This document shows positions 18,198 to 27,266 of a stretch of DNA of 64,000 nucleotides, in pieces. Position 1 is the stretch's first letter. Each line of letters starts with the position of its first letter. The translations under genes were made by a program, and so were the position numbers. The stretch is from Candidatus Nitrotoga arctica. GTDB taxonomy: Bacteria; Pseudomonadota; Gammaproteobacteria; Burkholderiales; Gallionellaceae. Location of the stretch: contig NZ_OU912926.1 of assembly GCF_918378365.1 (NCBI RefSeq), forward strand, positions 1,922,001 through 1,986,000, in the 5' to 3' direction. Under the pieces are notes generated by a model. It did no database searches. It was given only the letters and a program-made list of their open reading frames with translations, and was not told where the DNA came from.

Positions 18198-19312
18198 TAG
18201 ACCCGGCACGATTTATAAATGAATTTTTATTGGTTTTCGATGTCTATGGAGTATGGAAAAAGAAGATGCCCGCAAGCAGTCGCGAGAAGTACTGCATGAA
18301 CGACGCAAGCAAGTTATTCGTATGCACCGCAAAGGTGTGGCGGTGATGGAGATCGTGGTGCAAACGGGACTGAGCTGGACGGCAGTCAATACGGCGCTGC
18401 GGTTGTATAAGGCTGAAGGTTCGGGGGCACTCAAGCCCGGCGTTCGGGGTAAAAAACCTGGCAGTGGACGCCGCTTGACGGTTAGCCAAGAGCTGGCGAT
18501 TCAACAAACCATCTGCGACAGACGCCCCGAACAACTCAAGATGGATTTTGCGCTATGGAGCAGGCCCGCTGTGCGCCAGCACATTGAGCTGGCGCACGGT
18601 ATCAAGCTGTCTATTCGGGCAGTAGGCAACTACTTGGCACGTTGGGGTTTTACACCACAAAAACCCATTAAAAAAGCATACGAGCAGCGGCCTGAAGCCG
18701 TCCAGGCTTGGCTTGATGAACAATATCCGGCCATTGAAGCCAGAGCAAAAACAGAAGGTGCGGAAATTCACTGGGGCGACGAGACGGCGCTAGTCAACAC
18801 GGATGTCAGAGGCAGGAGCTATGCGCCGGTGGGCAAGACACCTGTGACGTTCGCAGTAGGCGGCACGCGCCACAAGCTATCGATGATTGCGACGGTAACC
18901 AATCAGGGTAAAACGCGCTGGATGATTATTGATGAGGCATTTAACTCCGACAAGCTCATTGAATTTCTGGAGGCGCTCATCAAGGATACAGACCGCAAGG
19001 TGTTTCTGATACTGGACAACTTGAGAGTTCATCACAGCAAACCTGTAAAGGCTTGGGCTGCCGAGAACGCACAGAAAATCGAGTTGTTCTACTTGCCCAG
19101 CTACAGCCCTGAACTCAACCCCGAAGAAAGACTGAATGCAGATCTCAAGCACGTCATCACTTCAAAGGTGCCAGTGCGCACCAAGGCAAAACTCAGAGCT
19201 GCTGCGACTGATCACATGATCATGCTTGAGCAAAACCCCGAACGCGTGCGCCGTTATTTCCGCGACCCAAAAGTCGCCTACGCGGCTTCATGAATAATTC
19301 GTGCCGGATCAA
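18198..19312 (+). mobile_element. IS630 family insertion sequence, copy 1
   Basis: A 1115-bp element with terminal inverted repeats of about 22 bases, left TAGACCCGGCACGATTTAT and right (reverse complement) TTGATCCGGCACGAATTAT. It is bounded by TA at 18196-18197 and 19313-19314, the target duplication of IS630/Tc1-mariner elements. It holds one transposase gene. Boundaries are supported by the second copy at 63500 and by exact repair of the host reading frame when it is removed. Confidence 0.9.
18253..19293 (+). CDS. IS630 family transposase
   Basis: A 346-residue transposase. The N-terminal third is a helix-turn-helix DNA-binding region (VIRMHRKGVAVMEIVVQTGLS). The DDE core shows the three acidic residues of the family: HWGDET, FLILDNLRVHHS and SPELNPEERLNADLK. 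It catalyses cut-and-paste movement into TA sites. The frame is intact, so this copy could be active. The second copy differs at only a few positions in the 480 bases that can be compared. Confidence 0.95.
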   Translation: MEKEDARKQSREVLHERRKQVIRMHRKGVAVMEIVVQTGLSWTAVNTALRLYKAEGSGALKPGVRGKKPGSGRRLTVSQELAIQQTICDRRPEQLKMDFALWSRPAVRQHIELAHGIKLSIRAVGNYLARWGFTPQKPIKKAYEQRPEAVQAWLDEQYPAIEARAKTEGAEIHWGDETALVNTDVRGRSYAPVGKTPVTFAVGGTRHKLSMIATVTNQGKTRWMIIDEAFNSDKLIEFLEALIKDTDRKVFLILDNLRVHHSKPVKAWAAENAQKIELFYLPSYSPELNPEERLNADLKHVITSKVPVRTKAKLRAAATDHMIMLEQNPERVRRYFRDPKVAYAAS

Positions 19313-19391
19313 TAATACGAAGCAAGATGTAATAGCGAGATAACTAAAAGTTTTTTTCACATTGCTGAGAGATCACGGCGGCAGCGATCAT

Positions 19392-19419
19392 TGTGTCCAC
19401 GACGTTATTGGTGGACACA
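19392..19419. repeat. Perfect hairpin TGTGTCCAC / GTGGACACA
   Basis: Nine-base perfect stem, ten-base loop, downstream of the DUF1259 stop and upstream of the split EF-hand gene. No T-run on either side; role unknown. Confidence 0.45.
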
Positions 19420-19575
19420 TGAACGGGACGGGACACATAGCTATCAGCTGGGTTGTGCCCCAGCCAGTGGTCCTCCGGCTTGGCCTTTATTAATGCACCA
19501 AGATAGGCAACAACCTTGCGGGGAGTGAATAAAAATGATGCAAAGCCTGCTCCCCATTTACACCATCACAGGAGT

Positions 19576-20499
19576 TTATCGATGCAAAGCGGCTTGGACA
19601 TCCAGCGCTTTTTTAATGCTTTTTGCCAGATCGACTGCCTTGCCCTTGCCCCAGTAATGCAGGAACAGGTAGTGCGGCTGCACCTGCGTCATATGCTGGT
19701 GGATCGCTACGATATTAATACCTTGCGCCCGCATGGTTTTGAGTACCGGTTGTAGTTCATCTTCCAGTATTGCGAAATCGCCATCGACAACCGCTTCATC
19801 ATCGGAGCCGGCAAATGCAGCCCAAGTATTAACACCCATTTGATTGGCCACAACGATGTCATGCATTTTGGCTTCACGACCAATTACGACTTTGAACATC
19901 CCGTTGTTTGCCTGTCCCTTCATGCCAAATACCGCTTCCAAAGAAGCGGGGGTGATCTTATTGTCACTCGCGATTGCGCCCAGAAATGCTGTGGCGGGCG
20001 CAGGATGAGCAGCACGAATTTCGGCAATCTTGTCATAGACTTTCTTTACGCCGGTTGCCAGCTGATCGGCGCTGCCCATGCCGCTGATATGCATGAAGTA
20101 GACCTTGGGTTGATCGAAGAAGAAATGATTATGGAGCGCGGTAACTTCAAGACCGGCATTCAAGGCGGTGCTCATGGCCGGATTGACTTCATCCTCGAAC
20201 ACAACCGTATCGCCCATCATCATTGCTTGTCCATTATGGGTCGGGGTAAAGGCAGCCCATGACGTGAGACCCATAAAGGTCGGCATAGACCATTTATCAA
20301 CCTGGATTTTTACGTCGCTGCGCGGCTTGGATACCTTGAAAACATTTTCTTCCTTGGAAAAAATTCCTTTGAGGCCGGTCAACTGCTCAATCTTTGCGGT
20401 ATCCAAAACGCTCACTGAATCCGCTGCATGGGCCGTAGCCAAATTGAGGGCGAGTGCTGCCGCAACAATGAAGCGTCTACAGAAAATGAAACGTAACAT
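19576..20499 (-). CDS. DUF1259 (LppY/LpqO-like) secreted protein
   Basis: A 307-residue exported protein with a signal peptide (AAALALNLATAHAAD) and two copies of the DUF1259 unit, roughly residues 30-160 and 165-305. Each copy keeps the pattern TSWAAF/NTWAAF, then FEDEVNP/LEDELQP, then ALHNHFF/AIHQHMT, then a YFMHISGMG/YLFLHYWGKG strand. The repeated acidic and His-X-His motifs look like ligand or metal sites, but no activity is established for the family. AAGGAG precedes the start. It is the last gene of the chromate-resistance operon, 46 bases after the small ChrB-like gene, which suggests a periplasmic role linked to chromate or oxidative stress. Confidence 0.85.
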   Translation of the reverse strand: MLRFIFCRRFIVAAALALNLATAHAADSVSVLDTAKIEQLTGLKGIFSKEENVFKVSKPRSDVKIQVDKWSMPTFMGLTSWAAFTPTHNGQAMMMGDTVVFEDEVNPAMSTALNAGLEVTALHNHFFFDQPKVYFMHISGMGSADQLATGVKKVYDKIAEIRAAHPAPATAFLGAIASDNKITPASLEAVFGMKGQANNGMFKVVIGREAKMHDIVVANQMGVNTWAAFAGSDDEAVVDGDFAILEDELQPVLKTMRAQGINIVAIHQHMTQVQPHYLFLHYWGKGKAVDLAKSIKKALDVQAALHR

Positions 20500-20545
20500 G
20501 GGAATCTCCTTGTATTGTGTTAGGGAAGCGGGAAAAATTAGCGCA

Positions 20546-20992
20546 TTACAGGGGCCAGTTGTGCGTTTCCTTCTGACAGTGCCTGCACCAAGCGTAGAGC
20601 GCGTCGTACATCACCATGCCGTGTTTGAGCATCTCGTGGTCGTCACTGAAGTTTTGCGACAGACCGAGCGACAGGGCATAGAGTCCTGACGACTGCGGCG
20701 TGAGATCGAGCCGCGAGGTGTCCGCGCCGCGCACGATGACGGCCAATTGCTGCAAGGCGTCATTTTCGAGCTTATACTTCTTCAGGAAGGCGTCGAAGCT
20801 GCAGAGCTCGCCGTCATGTGTTAGCTCGACGCCCGGTATGTCGTAGGGGATCGCGCCGGTATCTTCTGCAATGCGCAGAACATCGCCAGCGGGTACATAC
20901 AAAAATTCCGGCTCTTTATCGATAAATTTCGCAATCAACCATGGGCAAGCGATACGGTCAATCTTCGGGTGTTCACGAGTAATCCACTTCAT
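20546..20992 (-). CDS. Stand-alone ChrB C-terminal domain protein
   Basis: A 148-residue protein starting KWITREHPKIDRIACPWLIAKFID, the start of the ChrB C-terminal domain. The corresponding segment in the full-length ChrB here is RRPWVDRLASAWLIRRFID. Such domains occur alone or fused to a regulatory N-terminal domain and are tied to chromate resistance. GAGGTG lies before ATG 20992, and only eight bases separate it from the chrA stop. A paired DUF1259 gene follows. It lacks the DNA-binding part, so it is not expected to be the regulator. Confidence 0.85.
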   Translation of the reverse strand: MKWITREHPKIDRIACPWLIAKFIDKEPEFLYVPAGDVLRIAEDTGAIPYDIPGVELTHDGELCSFDAFLKKYKLENDALQQLAVIVRGADTSRLDLTPQSSGLYALSLGLSQNFSDDHEMLKHGMVMYDALYAWCRHCQKETHNWPL

Positions 20993-21000
20993 AATTCACC

Positions 21001-22365
21001 TCACAGAATTAAGGTTTTCAGGATCAGACCGACCGCCGCACAGGCGGCGATCACCTCGATGACATTCCGCTTAAAGCGGAACAAAGCAACGGCTGCTGCC
21101 AGCGCGATGACCGCAGAGATCCAGTCGAAGGTTCCGGCAAATCCTTGCGGCCACAGTACGTGGTAGAGGAAAAACAGCGCCAGATTGAGAATCACGCCTA
21201 CCACGGCGGCAGTGATAGCCGTCAATGGCGCCGTGAATTTGAGGTCGCCGTGCGTGGATTCGACCAAAGGGCCACCCGCCAGGATGAACAGAAATGAGTG
21301 CAGGAAAGTGAACCACGTCACCAGCGTGGCCGCCACTGCTCCGGCGAGGAACAGGGAGTCCGGACCGAACAACACTTTCACGTAACCGCCGACAAAGCCG
21401 ACGAAGGCCACCACCATGATGAGCGGCCCTGGTGTCGTTTCACCGAGCGCCAAACCGTCAATCATCTGCGTGGGCGTGAGCCAGCCATAGTTTTCCACCG
21501 CTCCCTGATATACATAAGGCAACACGGCATAGGCTCCGCCAAAGGTCAGCAATGCGGCCTTGGTAAAGAACCAGCCCATTTGCGTGAATGTGTGATGCCA
21601 GCCGTATATGGCATTCAGCAAGCCCATCGGCACAGCCCACAGTAAACCACCAACGACGGCCATCTTGACCAGCTTGCCCCACCTGAAGTGGGCGTGCTCA
21701 GGCGTTGGCGTATCATCATCGATCAGCGCTGGACCAAAGGATTTATCGGCCTTGCCATGGCCGCCACCTGCCTTGAACTTGTCCGGTGCGATGCGGCCTC
21801 CAAGGTAGCCGATGATGGCCGCCGCTGCCACGATTGCAGGGAACGGCACATTAAGGGCAAAGATCGCAACGAAGGACGCAGCGGCAATTCCCCAAAGCAC
21901 ATTGTTCTTGAGCACTCGCGAGCCGATGCGATATGTCGCTTGGGCCACGATGGCCGTTACAGCGGGCTTGACGCCATAGAAGAGCCCCGCGACCAATGGC
22001 AAGTTACCAAAGGCAATATAGACCCACGACAGCGCAATCAGGATCAGCAGCGAAGGGAGCACGAACAGAGCCCCAGCGACGATACCACCCCACGTGCGAT
22101 GCATCAGCCAGCCGATGTAGGTGGCGAGCTGCTGCGCTTCCGGGCCGGGCAAGAGCATGCAGTAATTCAGCGCGTGCAAGAAACGCCGCTCGGAAATCCA
22201 ACGTCGGTTCACGACCAGTTCTTGGTGCATGAGGGATATTTGTCCAGCCGGGCCACCGAAGCTAATGAAACCGAGCTTGAACCAAAAGGCAAAGGCTTGC
22301 CGGAAACTCACCGGCTGAGGTTGAGCATTGGTGCAATCGATGGCGCGTGCATCAGGTTGATTCAT
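21001..22365 (-). CDS. chrA: ChrA chromate transporter
   Basis: A 454-residue inner-membrane protein of the CHR family, made of two homologous halves. The first half shows [25 protein letters not shown] and [24 protein letters not shown]; the second [22 protein letters not shown] and [22 protein letters not shown]. The FGGP and PGPEA motifs are the conserved family features. ChrA exports chromate from the cytoplasm. ATG 22365 is chosen because AAAGGAG lies nine bases upstream; it overlaps the end of chrB by 14 bases, so translation is likely coupled. Confidence 0.95.
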   Translation of the reverse strand: MNQPDARAIDCTNAQPQPVSFRQAFAFWFKLGFISFGGPAGQISLMHQELVVNRRWISERRFLHALNYCMLLPGPEAQQLATYIGWLMHRTWGGIVAGALFVLPSLLILIALSWVYIAFGNLPLVAGLFYGVKPAVTAIVAQATYRIGSRVLKNNVLWGIAAASFVAIFALNVPFPAIVAAAAIIGYLGGRIAPDKFKAGGGHGKADKSFGPALIDDDTPTPEHAHFRWGKLVKMAVVGGLLWAVPMGLLNAIYGWHHTFTQMGWFFTKAALLTFGGAYAVLPYVYQGAVENYGWLTPTQMIDGLALGETTPGPLIMVVAFVGFVGGYVKVLFGPDSLFLAGAVAATLVTWFTFLHSFLFILAGGPLVESTHGDLKFTAPLTAITAAVVGVILNLALFFLYHVLWPQGFAGTFDWISAVIALAAAVALFRFKRNVIEVIAACAAVGLILKTLIL

Positions 22366-23302
22366 GGGTTGGTACTCCTTTGCCGAAGGCGGTGAACAAA
22401 CCATCGAAAACGCCGCTCACGCTCGCCAACAATTGATCATCGTCGAGGATGGCTTCACGCAACCCGGCAAGCACGCTCTCCACACCGGCAGCTTCGGGTT
22501 GCTGAACGCCCCCGACATCAAGATAATGCACCAACGCGCTCAGGCGCTTGAGGGCTGGACACTCCAAATCAAAGCTCACCATCAACACTTCGAAGGTGAC
22601 GCGATTGCTAACGTGGCTGAATGTCGCACCATCGAAGTCGAAGCCCAGAGCATTACCAGGGCAATCGGCCGGGGACGCCAGCCAGAGCAGTTGAGCTTGT
22701 GAATCAATGAAACGTCGAATCAGCCAAGCGCTGGCTAACCGATCAACCCAGGGGCGACGGCGTGTTGCCCAGATACGGCCTTGATAATCGGCCACTTGTA
22801 GACGCGTAATTGCGCCTTGGACCGGATGCGGTTCGTCTGGTGCCAGCACTCTAACAGTAGCCAGCTCAAGATCCTGTAGCGCGGCATCTGCCTGTCTTTG
22901 AGCCTCGCCGGGAAAGAAATCAATCTCGGCGAGGCTAGTAAAGGTCTTACGGAGCTTGCGAGCTTGTTTGAACGACTCTTGTGCGGTGTCGGCAGATAGT
23001 GCGTCATGCGCCTGTGCTATATCGGACAACAACACCGCGAAGTCCTCGCTGCGATCGAATAGGTGAACGAAGTTTGCATCAATCGGTTCTTCAATGCGCA
23101 GCACGAGTGCGGTTCCGTCACCAGCTCGCACGTCAGCGGCGATGACTTCCAATGTGGCATGGCATGGAGTGCGATCCGGCAGCAAATAGACACCATCACG
23201 CAACACTATAGCGCCGGAGGCTTTAAGTGCGCGCCACGCCCTCATCCGAATCGTAGCGTTCTCGGTAGGAAGGCTGGTGATAAATAAGAGCCAGTTATTC
23301 AT
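22352..23302 (-). CDS. chrB: ChrB chromate-resistance regulator
   Basis: A 316-residue protein with both ChrB domains: an N-terminal part starting WLLFITSLPTENATIRMRAWRALKASGA, and a C-terminal domain from about residue 180 (RRPWVDRLASAWLIRRFID). Known ChrB proteins regulate the chr operon in response to chromate. It is the first gene of the four-gene operon chrB-chrA-chrB(C)-DUF1259, all on the minus strand. The whole operon is visibly GC-richer than the SulP and porin genes to its left, so it may have been acquired as a unit. Confidence 0.92.
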   Translation of the reverse strand: MNNWLLFITSLPTENATIRMRAWRALKASGAIVLRDGVYLLPDRTPCHATLEVIAADVRAGDGTALVLRIEEPIDANFVHLFDRSEDFAVLLSDIAQAHDALSADTAQESFKQARKLRKTFTSLAEIDFFPGEAQRQADAALQDLELATVRVLAPDEPHPVQGAITRLQVADYQGRIWATRRRPWVDRLASAWLIRRFIDSQAQLLWLASPADCPGNALGFDFDGATFSHVSNRVTFEVLMVSFDLECPALKRLSALVHYLDVGGVQQPEAAGVESVLAGLREAILDDDQLLASVSGVFDGLFTAFGKGVPTHEST

Positions 23303-23402
23303 GCAGCGAATGCTACATATTTGTAGATATCATTGCAAATTATTTTTTAGGTATGATTCTCCACCCGCCGAATTGGGACTGTTTCCTTCGGATAGGAAGA
23401 AA

Positions 23403-23430
23403 AAACCCCAACCGAAAACAGTTGGGGTTT
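23403..23430 (-). terminator. Rho-independent terminator after the DUF3147 gene
   Basis: Ten-base perfect stem AAACCCCAAC / GTTGGGGTTT with an eight-base loop. On the minus strand it is followed by a T-run (A-run at about 23396-23402 on +). It lies about 57 bases after the stop at 23487. Confidence 0.85.
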
Positions 23431-23486
23431 GAGTGTTATTGGTGTGTGGAAACCGTCGTCTCGCCAATACAGTGGTAGTTAACAAT

Positions 23487-23837
23487 TCATAGATTAACCC
23501 CCATACGGCGCAGCAATGGCAGCAAAGCGATGTAACAGCCAGCAGTTGTTGCCATAGACAAACCAAGACTGACCCAGAAGCTCAAACCATGCTTAAGCAG
23601 GAACGGAAGCAACAAAAACAGAAGAAGAGAAGGAAGGACAAGCCAGAAAATTTGGCTGGAGAGCTCGGCAATTCGCTCGGGAGGGGACGCATCCATGTGA
23701 AGCCAAATAAACGCAAGTAATGATGTAAGCGGAAGAGAGGCCACCAAGGCTGCAAATCCGGTAGACCGCTTGGCGATTTCAGAGATGGCAACGATAAGAA
23801 GTGCCGAGATGATGACCTTGAGTGCATAGTAAAGCAT
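23487..23837 (-). CDS. DUF3147 small membrane protein
   Basis: A 116-residue integral membrane protein with four hydrophobic segments (start LKVIISALLIVAISEIAK, then LVASLPLTSLLAFIWLHMD, LVLPSLLLFLLLPFLL and FWVSLGLSMATTAGCYIAL). This matches DUF3147 membrane proteins of unknown function. It stands alone with its own terminator, between chrB and tpiA. The ribosome site before ATG 23837 is weak. Confidence 0.75.
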   Translation of the reverse strand: MLYYALKVIISALLIVAISEIAKRSTGFAALVASLPLTSLLAFIWLHMDASPPERIAELSSQIFWLVLPSLLLFLLLPFLLKHGLSFWVSLGLSMATTAGCYIALLPLLRRMGVNL

Positions 23838-24299
23838 AGGGTTAGGAACCTAAGAGTTAAGGCCTCGACGCTTGCGTACAGGCATTTTTAAAATGTTATA
23901 ACGCGCATATTGCCATTGTATAGTATTGATATGCAATGATTTTTATTTTCCGCCGTTTCATGTCATTCCCAAAAAAAGACGCTACCCTTGTACGCCATCT
24001 TTTTCAATAACAATATCACGCTTCACCCCGTAAGTTGGAGTTCAGAGACTGTCGCTTGAAAATCGAAAAATTGCGACGTGGCGATGAAATTGTAGCAGCA
24101 CAAAATTTGTGCAACATTCTAATTAATATATTATCTACAAGCCCGGGTAGCACAGCGCGCTAGGGTTATAGCCATTGCAACTGAAGGACTAAAAAGGTCT
24201 CTCTCTCACGCTATGTCGTAAGAGTCGTGAGTGAGATTGACCGTTTGTATTTTCACGGGTAGCATAGCCGCCTTCGTTGTTTTGAAAGGCTCAGTTAAA
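23838..24299. other. Upstream region of tpiA with a leader hairpin
   Basis: No gene seen. The right part should hold the tpiA promoter. An imperfect hairpin spans about 24196-24242: TCTCTCTCACG pairs with CGTGAGTGAGA with one mismatch, and GGTC/GACC close it further out. It ends about 58 bases before the tpiA start and may be a leader structure. Confidence 0.45.
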
Positions 24300-25055
24300 A
24301 TGCAACGCAAATTCATTGTCGGAAATTGGAAGATGAATGGGGCGCTGACCAAGAATGAAGCTTTGTTGAAAGAGGTAGCAAATGGCGTAGCGCAAATGTC
24401 GGGGGTAGATTGCGCAGTGTGTGTGCCTTTCCCCTATCTTGCACAAACGCAATCATTGCTGCATGACACTCCCATAAAATGGGGTGCGCAGAATGTCCAT
24501 CAAGCAAATAAGGGAGCCTACACTGGCGAGGTGGGGGTTTCCATGTTACGTGATTTTGGCTGCGATTATGTGATCGTTGGGCATTCCGAACGGCGCAGCC
24601 TGTACGGTGAAAGTAGTCAGCTGGTAGCGGAAAAATTCGCTGCGGTTCAAAAGGCAGAGTTGTCGCCCATCCTTTGTGTTGGCGAAACTTTGGAGCAGCG
24701 TGAAGCCGGTACGACAGAGGCAGTGGTAACGGAACAGCTAGCCGAAGTTATCAAGTTGCGAGGCATACAGTCGTTCCGTACTGCGGTCATTGCCTATGAG
24801 CCGGTCTGGGCTATCGGTACTGGCAAGACTGCTTCGCCAGAACAGGCACAAGAGGTACATGCTTTTATACGTAAACGTATCGCCGGTTTTGATGAGGAAT
24901 TTGGTCAAGCTTTGTGTATACTTTATGGCGGTAGTGTTAATGCCTCTAACGCAGCCGAACTGTTCGCCATGCCGGACATTAATGGTGGGCTGATCGGTGG
25001 CGCATCGTTGGTTGCTGAAGATTTCTTGGCTATTTGCAACGCTGGGCAAAAATAA
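24300..25055 (+). CDS. tpiA: Triosephosphate isomerase
   Basis: A 251-residue TIM-barrel enzyme that interconverts dihydroxyacetone phosphate and glyceraldehyde 3-phosphate. The key parts are present: NWKMN with the catalytic Lys, VGHSERR with the catalytic His, AYEPVWAIGTGKTA with the catalytic Glu, and the phosphate loop ILYGGSV. Length equals the family norm. The frame extends upstream to 24231, but ATG 24300 is right by length and has AAAGG before it. secG, tRNA-Leu and nuo genes follow, the common betaproteobacterial order. Confidence 0.97.
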   Translation: MQRKFIVGNWKMNGALTKNEALLKEVANGVAQMSGVDCAVCVPFPYLAQTQSLLHDTPIKWGAQNVHQANKGAYTGEVGVSMLRDFGCDYVIVGHSERRSLYGESSQLVAEKFAAVQKAELSPILCVGETLEQREAGTTEAVVTEQLAEVIKLRGIQSFRTAVIAYEPVWAIGTGKTASPEQAQEVHAFIRKRIAGFDEEFGQALCILYGGSVNASNAAELFAMPDINGGLIGGASLVAEDFLAICNAGQK

Positions 25056-25077
25056 ATTCGATCTTTTGGAGTAGTAC

Positions 25078-25428
25078 GTGGAAATTTTCGTTTGGGTTAT
25101 ACATGTAATAACTGCAATAGTGCTGGTTGGTCTGGTGCTGATGCAGCATGGCAAAGGGGCGGATATGGGAGCTGCCTTTGGCACGGGTTCAGCTGGGAGT
25201 GTGTTTGGCTCGAGTGGCTCAGCCAATTTTTTAAGTCGTAGTACGGCAGTGGCTACGGGGATATTTTTTATTACCAGCATGTCGCTAACTTATATTTATG
25301 CTAACCCATCGCAATCTCATGGTGTAATGGACAAGCATGAAGTATCAAAGGCGGCACAGACGCCAGCGGCACCCGCTTCAACACCTGGCGATGCAACGGG
25401 TTCGAAGTCGCAAGAAATACCAAAATAA
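25078..25428 (+). CDS. secG: SecG, protein translocase subunit
   Basis: A 116-residue inner-membrane protein with two membrane helices (FVWVIHVITAIVLVGLVLM and VATGIFFITSMSLTYIYA) joined by the conserved GKGADMGAAFGTGSAGSVFGS loop. It is the small non-essential subunit of the SecYEG export channel. A Thr/Pro/Ala-rich C-terminal tail follows. The start is GTG 25078 with GGAG about eight bases before it. It lies 22 bases after tpiA and precedes tRNA-Leu. Confidence 0.95.
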   Translation: MEIFVWVIHVITAIVLVGLVLMQHGKGADMGAAFGTGSAGSVFGSSGSANFLSRSTAVATGIFFITSMSLTYIYANPSQSHGVMDKHEVSKAAQTPAAPASTPGDATGSKSQEIPK

Positions 25429-25442
25429 AATAATAAAATTAC

Positions 25443-25527
25443 GCCGATGTGGTGAAATTGGTAGACACGCTAGCTTGAGGGGCTAGTGGCGAAAGCTGTA
25501 GCAGTTCGAGTCTGCTCATCGGCACCA
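25443..25527 (+). tRNA. tRNA-Leu (anticodon GAG)
   Basis: An 85-base tRNA with an encoded CCA end. Acceptor GCCGATG pairs with CATCGGC. The anticodon stem CTAGC/GCTAG holds loop TTGAGGG, so the anticodon is GAG (reads CUC/CUU). A long variable arm, as expected for Leu, is present, followed by the T arm GCAGTTCGAGTCTGC. It lies between secG and nuoA. Confidence 0.96.
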
Positions 25528-25628
25528 AATATTTAAGCCAAAGTTTTCTGGGCTCTGGTTAATTAAACTAGAAATGCATTCCGTGCGTCAGATTAGCAAG
25601 ACGCCAAATGGATGAGGGGGAGGCTCAG

Positions 25629-25985
25629 ATGTTGGAAAATTATTTTCCGATCTTGTTGTTCATATTCGTTGGACTGGCGATGGGCGTGGCGCCGCTGCTG
25701 TTAGGCTGGCTAGCTGCGCCTAATCGCCCGGACAATGCAAAGCTCTCACCTTATGAGTGCGGCTTTGGCGCTTTTGAAGACGCGCGGATGAAATTCGACG
25801 TGCGTTATTACCTCGTTGCCATCTTATTTATCTTGTTCGATCTAGAAATCGCATTCCTATTTCCTTGGGCGGTGGTGCTGAAGGAAATCGGCTTGTTTGG
25901 GTATATTTCTATGTTAATTTTCTTGGCTATCCTCGTGGTCGGATTTATTTACGAGTGGAAAAGGGGAGCTTTGGAATGGGAATAG
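25629..25985 (+). CDS. nuoA: NADH-quinone oxidoreductase subunit A
   Basis: A 118-residue membrane subunit with three helices. SPYECGF carries the conserved Cys-Glu of NuoA, followed by [26 protein letters not shown]. It contributes to the junction between the peripheral and membrane arms of complex I. ATG 25629 is chosen over an upstream ATG at 25608 because the GGGGGAGG ribosome site precedes it. Its end overlaps nuoB by ten bases. Confidence 0.97.
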   Translation: MLENYFPILLFIFVGLAMGVAPLLLGWLAAPNRPDNAKLSPYECGFGAFEDARMKFDVRYYLVAILFILFDLEIAFLFPWAVVLKEIGLFGYISMLIFLAILVVGFIYEWKRGALEWE

Positions 25986-26452
25986 AAGGCGTTCTGGAAA
26001 AAGGCATCATTACCACATCATTGGACGTATTAATTAATTATGCTCGCACGGGTTCGCTGTGGCCAATGACTTTTGGCTTGGCATGCTGCGCGGTAGAAAT
26101 GATGCAGGCGGGCGCTTCGCGTTATGATCTTGATCGCTTTGGCATAACGTTTCGTCCCAGCCCGCGCCAGTCAGACGTGATGGTAGTAGCTGGCACACTG
26201 TGCAACAAGATGGCGCCGGCGCTACGCAAAGTGTATGACCAAATGGCTGAACCGCGCTGGGTAATCTCGATGGGATCCTGCGCTAATGGCGGCGGCTACT
26301 ACCATTATTCCTATTCGGTCGTCCGAGGTTGTGACCGCATCGTGCCAGTGGATGTGTACGTGCCAGGTTGCCCGCCAACTGCTGAGGCACTGTTGTATGG
26401 CATTATTCAATTGCAAAACAAAATTAAACGAACGAATACAATTGCGCGCTAA
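25976..26452 (+). CDS. nuoB: NADH-quinone oxidoreductase subunit B
   Basis: A 158-residue peripheral subunit that binds cluster N2, the last Fe-S centre before quinone. The ligand motifs are [25 protein letters not shown] and [18 protein letters not shown] 25976 overlaps the nuoA end in another frame, giving translational coupling. The start matches the family ([16 protein letters not shown]). The 172-base gap to nuoC is unusual for a nuo operon. Confidence 0.97.
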   Translation: MGIEGVLEKGIITTSLDVLINYARTGSLWPMTFGLACCAVEMMQAGASRYDLDRFGITFRPSPRQSDVMVVAGTLCNKMAPALRKVYDQMAEPRWVISMGSCANGGGYYHYSYSVVRGCDRIVPVDVYVPGCPPTAEALLYGIIQLQNKIKRTNTIAR

Positions 26453-26624
26453 ATTTATGTGCAATATTCATGATAGAAAACTCAATGCTGTTGATCTCCG
26501 TTCAAATGAGAGCGATGTCTGTCATCTGAAGTGCACGGACATATCATGCTTTGATCTACGTGACTTGTTCGTCAACTCAAAAAATGCCATCGTAAAATTG
26601 ATTCACACGACACCGGTGTAAAAC

Positions 26625-27266
26625 ATGGCCTCTAATTTAACCCTCCTGACTACTAACTTAACCACGATTTTCGCTAATCAAATAGTGAGCTTGGAAAATA
26701 CGCTGGGCGAGTTGACCCTAGTCGTGAGGGACGTTGACATGCTGGAGGTGCTGACGCGCTTGCGCGACGATCCCGCTTTGCGTTTTGAACAGATGATGGA
26801 TCTGTGCGGAGTAGATTACTTTACTTATGGAAGTGACATTTGTGAAGGCGGTGCCTATCTCAAATCTGATATTGCTCCTGATGCTTATCCTTCTCGATTT
26901 GCCGTGGTCTACCATCTGTTGTCGTTGACCCATAATATCCGCTTACGCGTGCGCGTCTTTGCTGAAGACGATGATCTGCCAATCCTGAGTTCCGTAGTAA
27001 ACATTTGGCCGTGTGCCAACTGGTATGAGCGCGAGGCATTCGATTTGTATGGAATTGTGTTTACTGATCATCCTGATTTACGTCGCCTGCTCACTGATTA
27101 CGGTTTTGTTGGCAACCCTTTCCGCAAGGATTTTCCATTATCAGGCCATGTCGAGATGCGCTACGACCCTGAGCAGCAGCGCGTGATTTATCAACCGGTG
27201 TCGATTGAACCCCGTGAACTCGTTCCCCGCATCATTCGTGAAGAACATTACGGGGGTTTGAAATGA
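26625..27266 (+). CDS. nuoC: NADH-quinone oxidoreductase subunit C
   Basis: A 213-residue peripheral subunit. Recognisable are [11 protein letters not shown], the region [32 protein letters not shown] and [19 protein letters not shown], the family's most conserved blocks. It is separate from nuoD, as in most betaproteobacteria, whereas E. coli has a nuoCD fusion. The ribosome site before ATG 26625 is weak (GGTG). Confidence 0.96.
   Translation: MASNLTLLTTNLTTIFANQIVSLENTLGELTLVVRDVDMLEVLTRLRDDPALRFEQMMDLCGVDYFTYGSDICEGGAYLKSDIAPDAYPSRFAVVYHLLSLTHNIRLRVRVFAEDDDLPILSSVVNIWPCANWYEREAFDLYGIVFTDHPDLRRLLTDYGFVGNPFRKDFPLSGHVEMRYDPEQQRVIYQPVSIEPRELVPRIIREEHYGGLK

Larger units (their letters stand above)
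17914..19360 (-). pseudogene. EF-hand calcium-binding protein gene split by IS630
   Basis: The C-terminal exon-like part (17914-18197) encodes two canonical EF-hand loops, DTNSDGMVTMDE and DVNGNGQVTLDE, and a Lys/Asp tail with four KKMDD-type repeats. Its 5' end runs into the IS. The missing start lies across the element (19315-19360): GTG then KKTFSYLAITSCFV. Joining both with one TA gives an unbroken 109-residue precursor with a signal peptide (SCFVLGTTLAHADA), so the intact gene coded for an exported calcium-binding protein. The GTG has only a weak ribosome site. ATG 18150 could still start a leaderless cytoplasmic fragment. Confidence 0.85.

Noticed and set aside
19344..19565. 74-codon open frame (minus) with protein-like content, WLGHNPADSYVSRPVHVS
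   Set aside because: No start codon and it overlaps the EF-hand start in another frame. It could be a relic but nothing supports a product.
21688..22395. Plus-strand 235-codon frame over chrA
   Set aside because: Shadow of the well-supported chrA gene; no recognisable product.
23248..23330. CRISPR or phage-like features
   Set aside because: I looked across the window for regularly spaced repeats and phage structural genes; only the 9-base array at 63248 and the Sel1 and coiled-coil repeats were found, none CRISPR-like.
26286..26621. 111-codon frame spanning the nuoB end and nuoB-nuoC spacer
   Set aside because: Mostly antisense-like composition inside nuoB; no ribosome site or homology. 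The spacer is noted separately.
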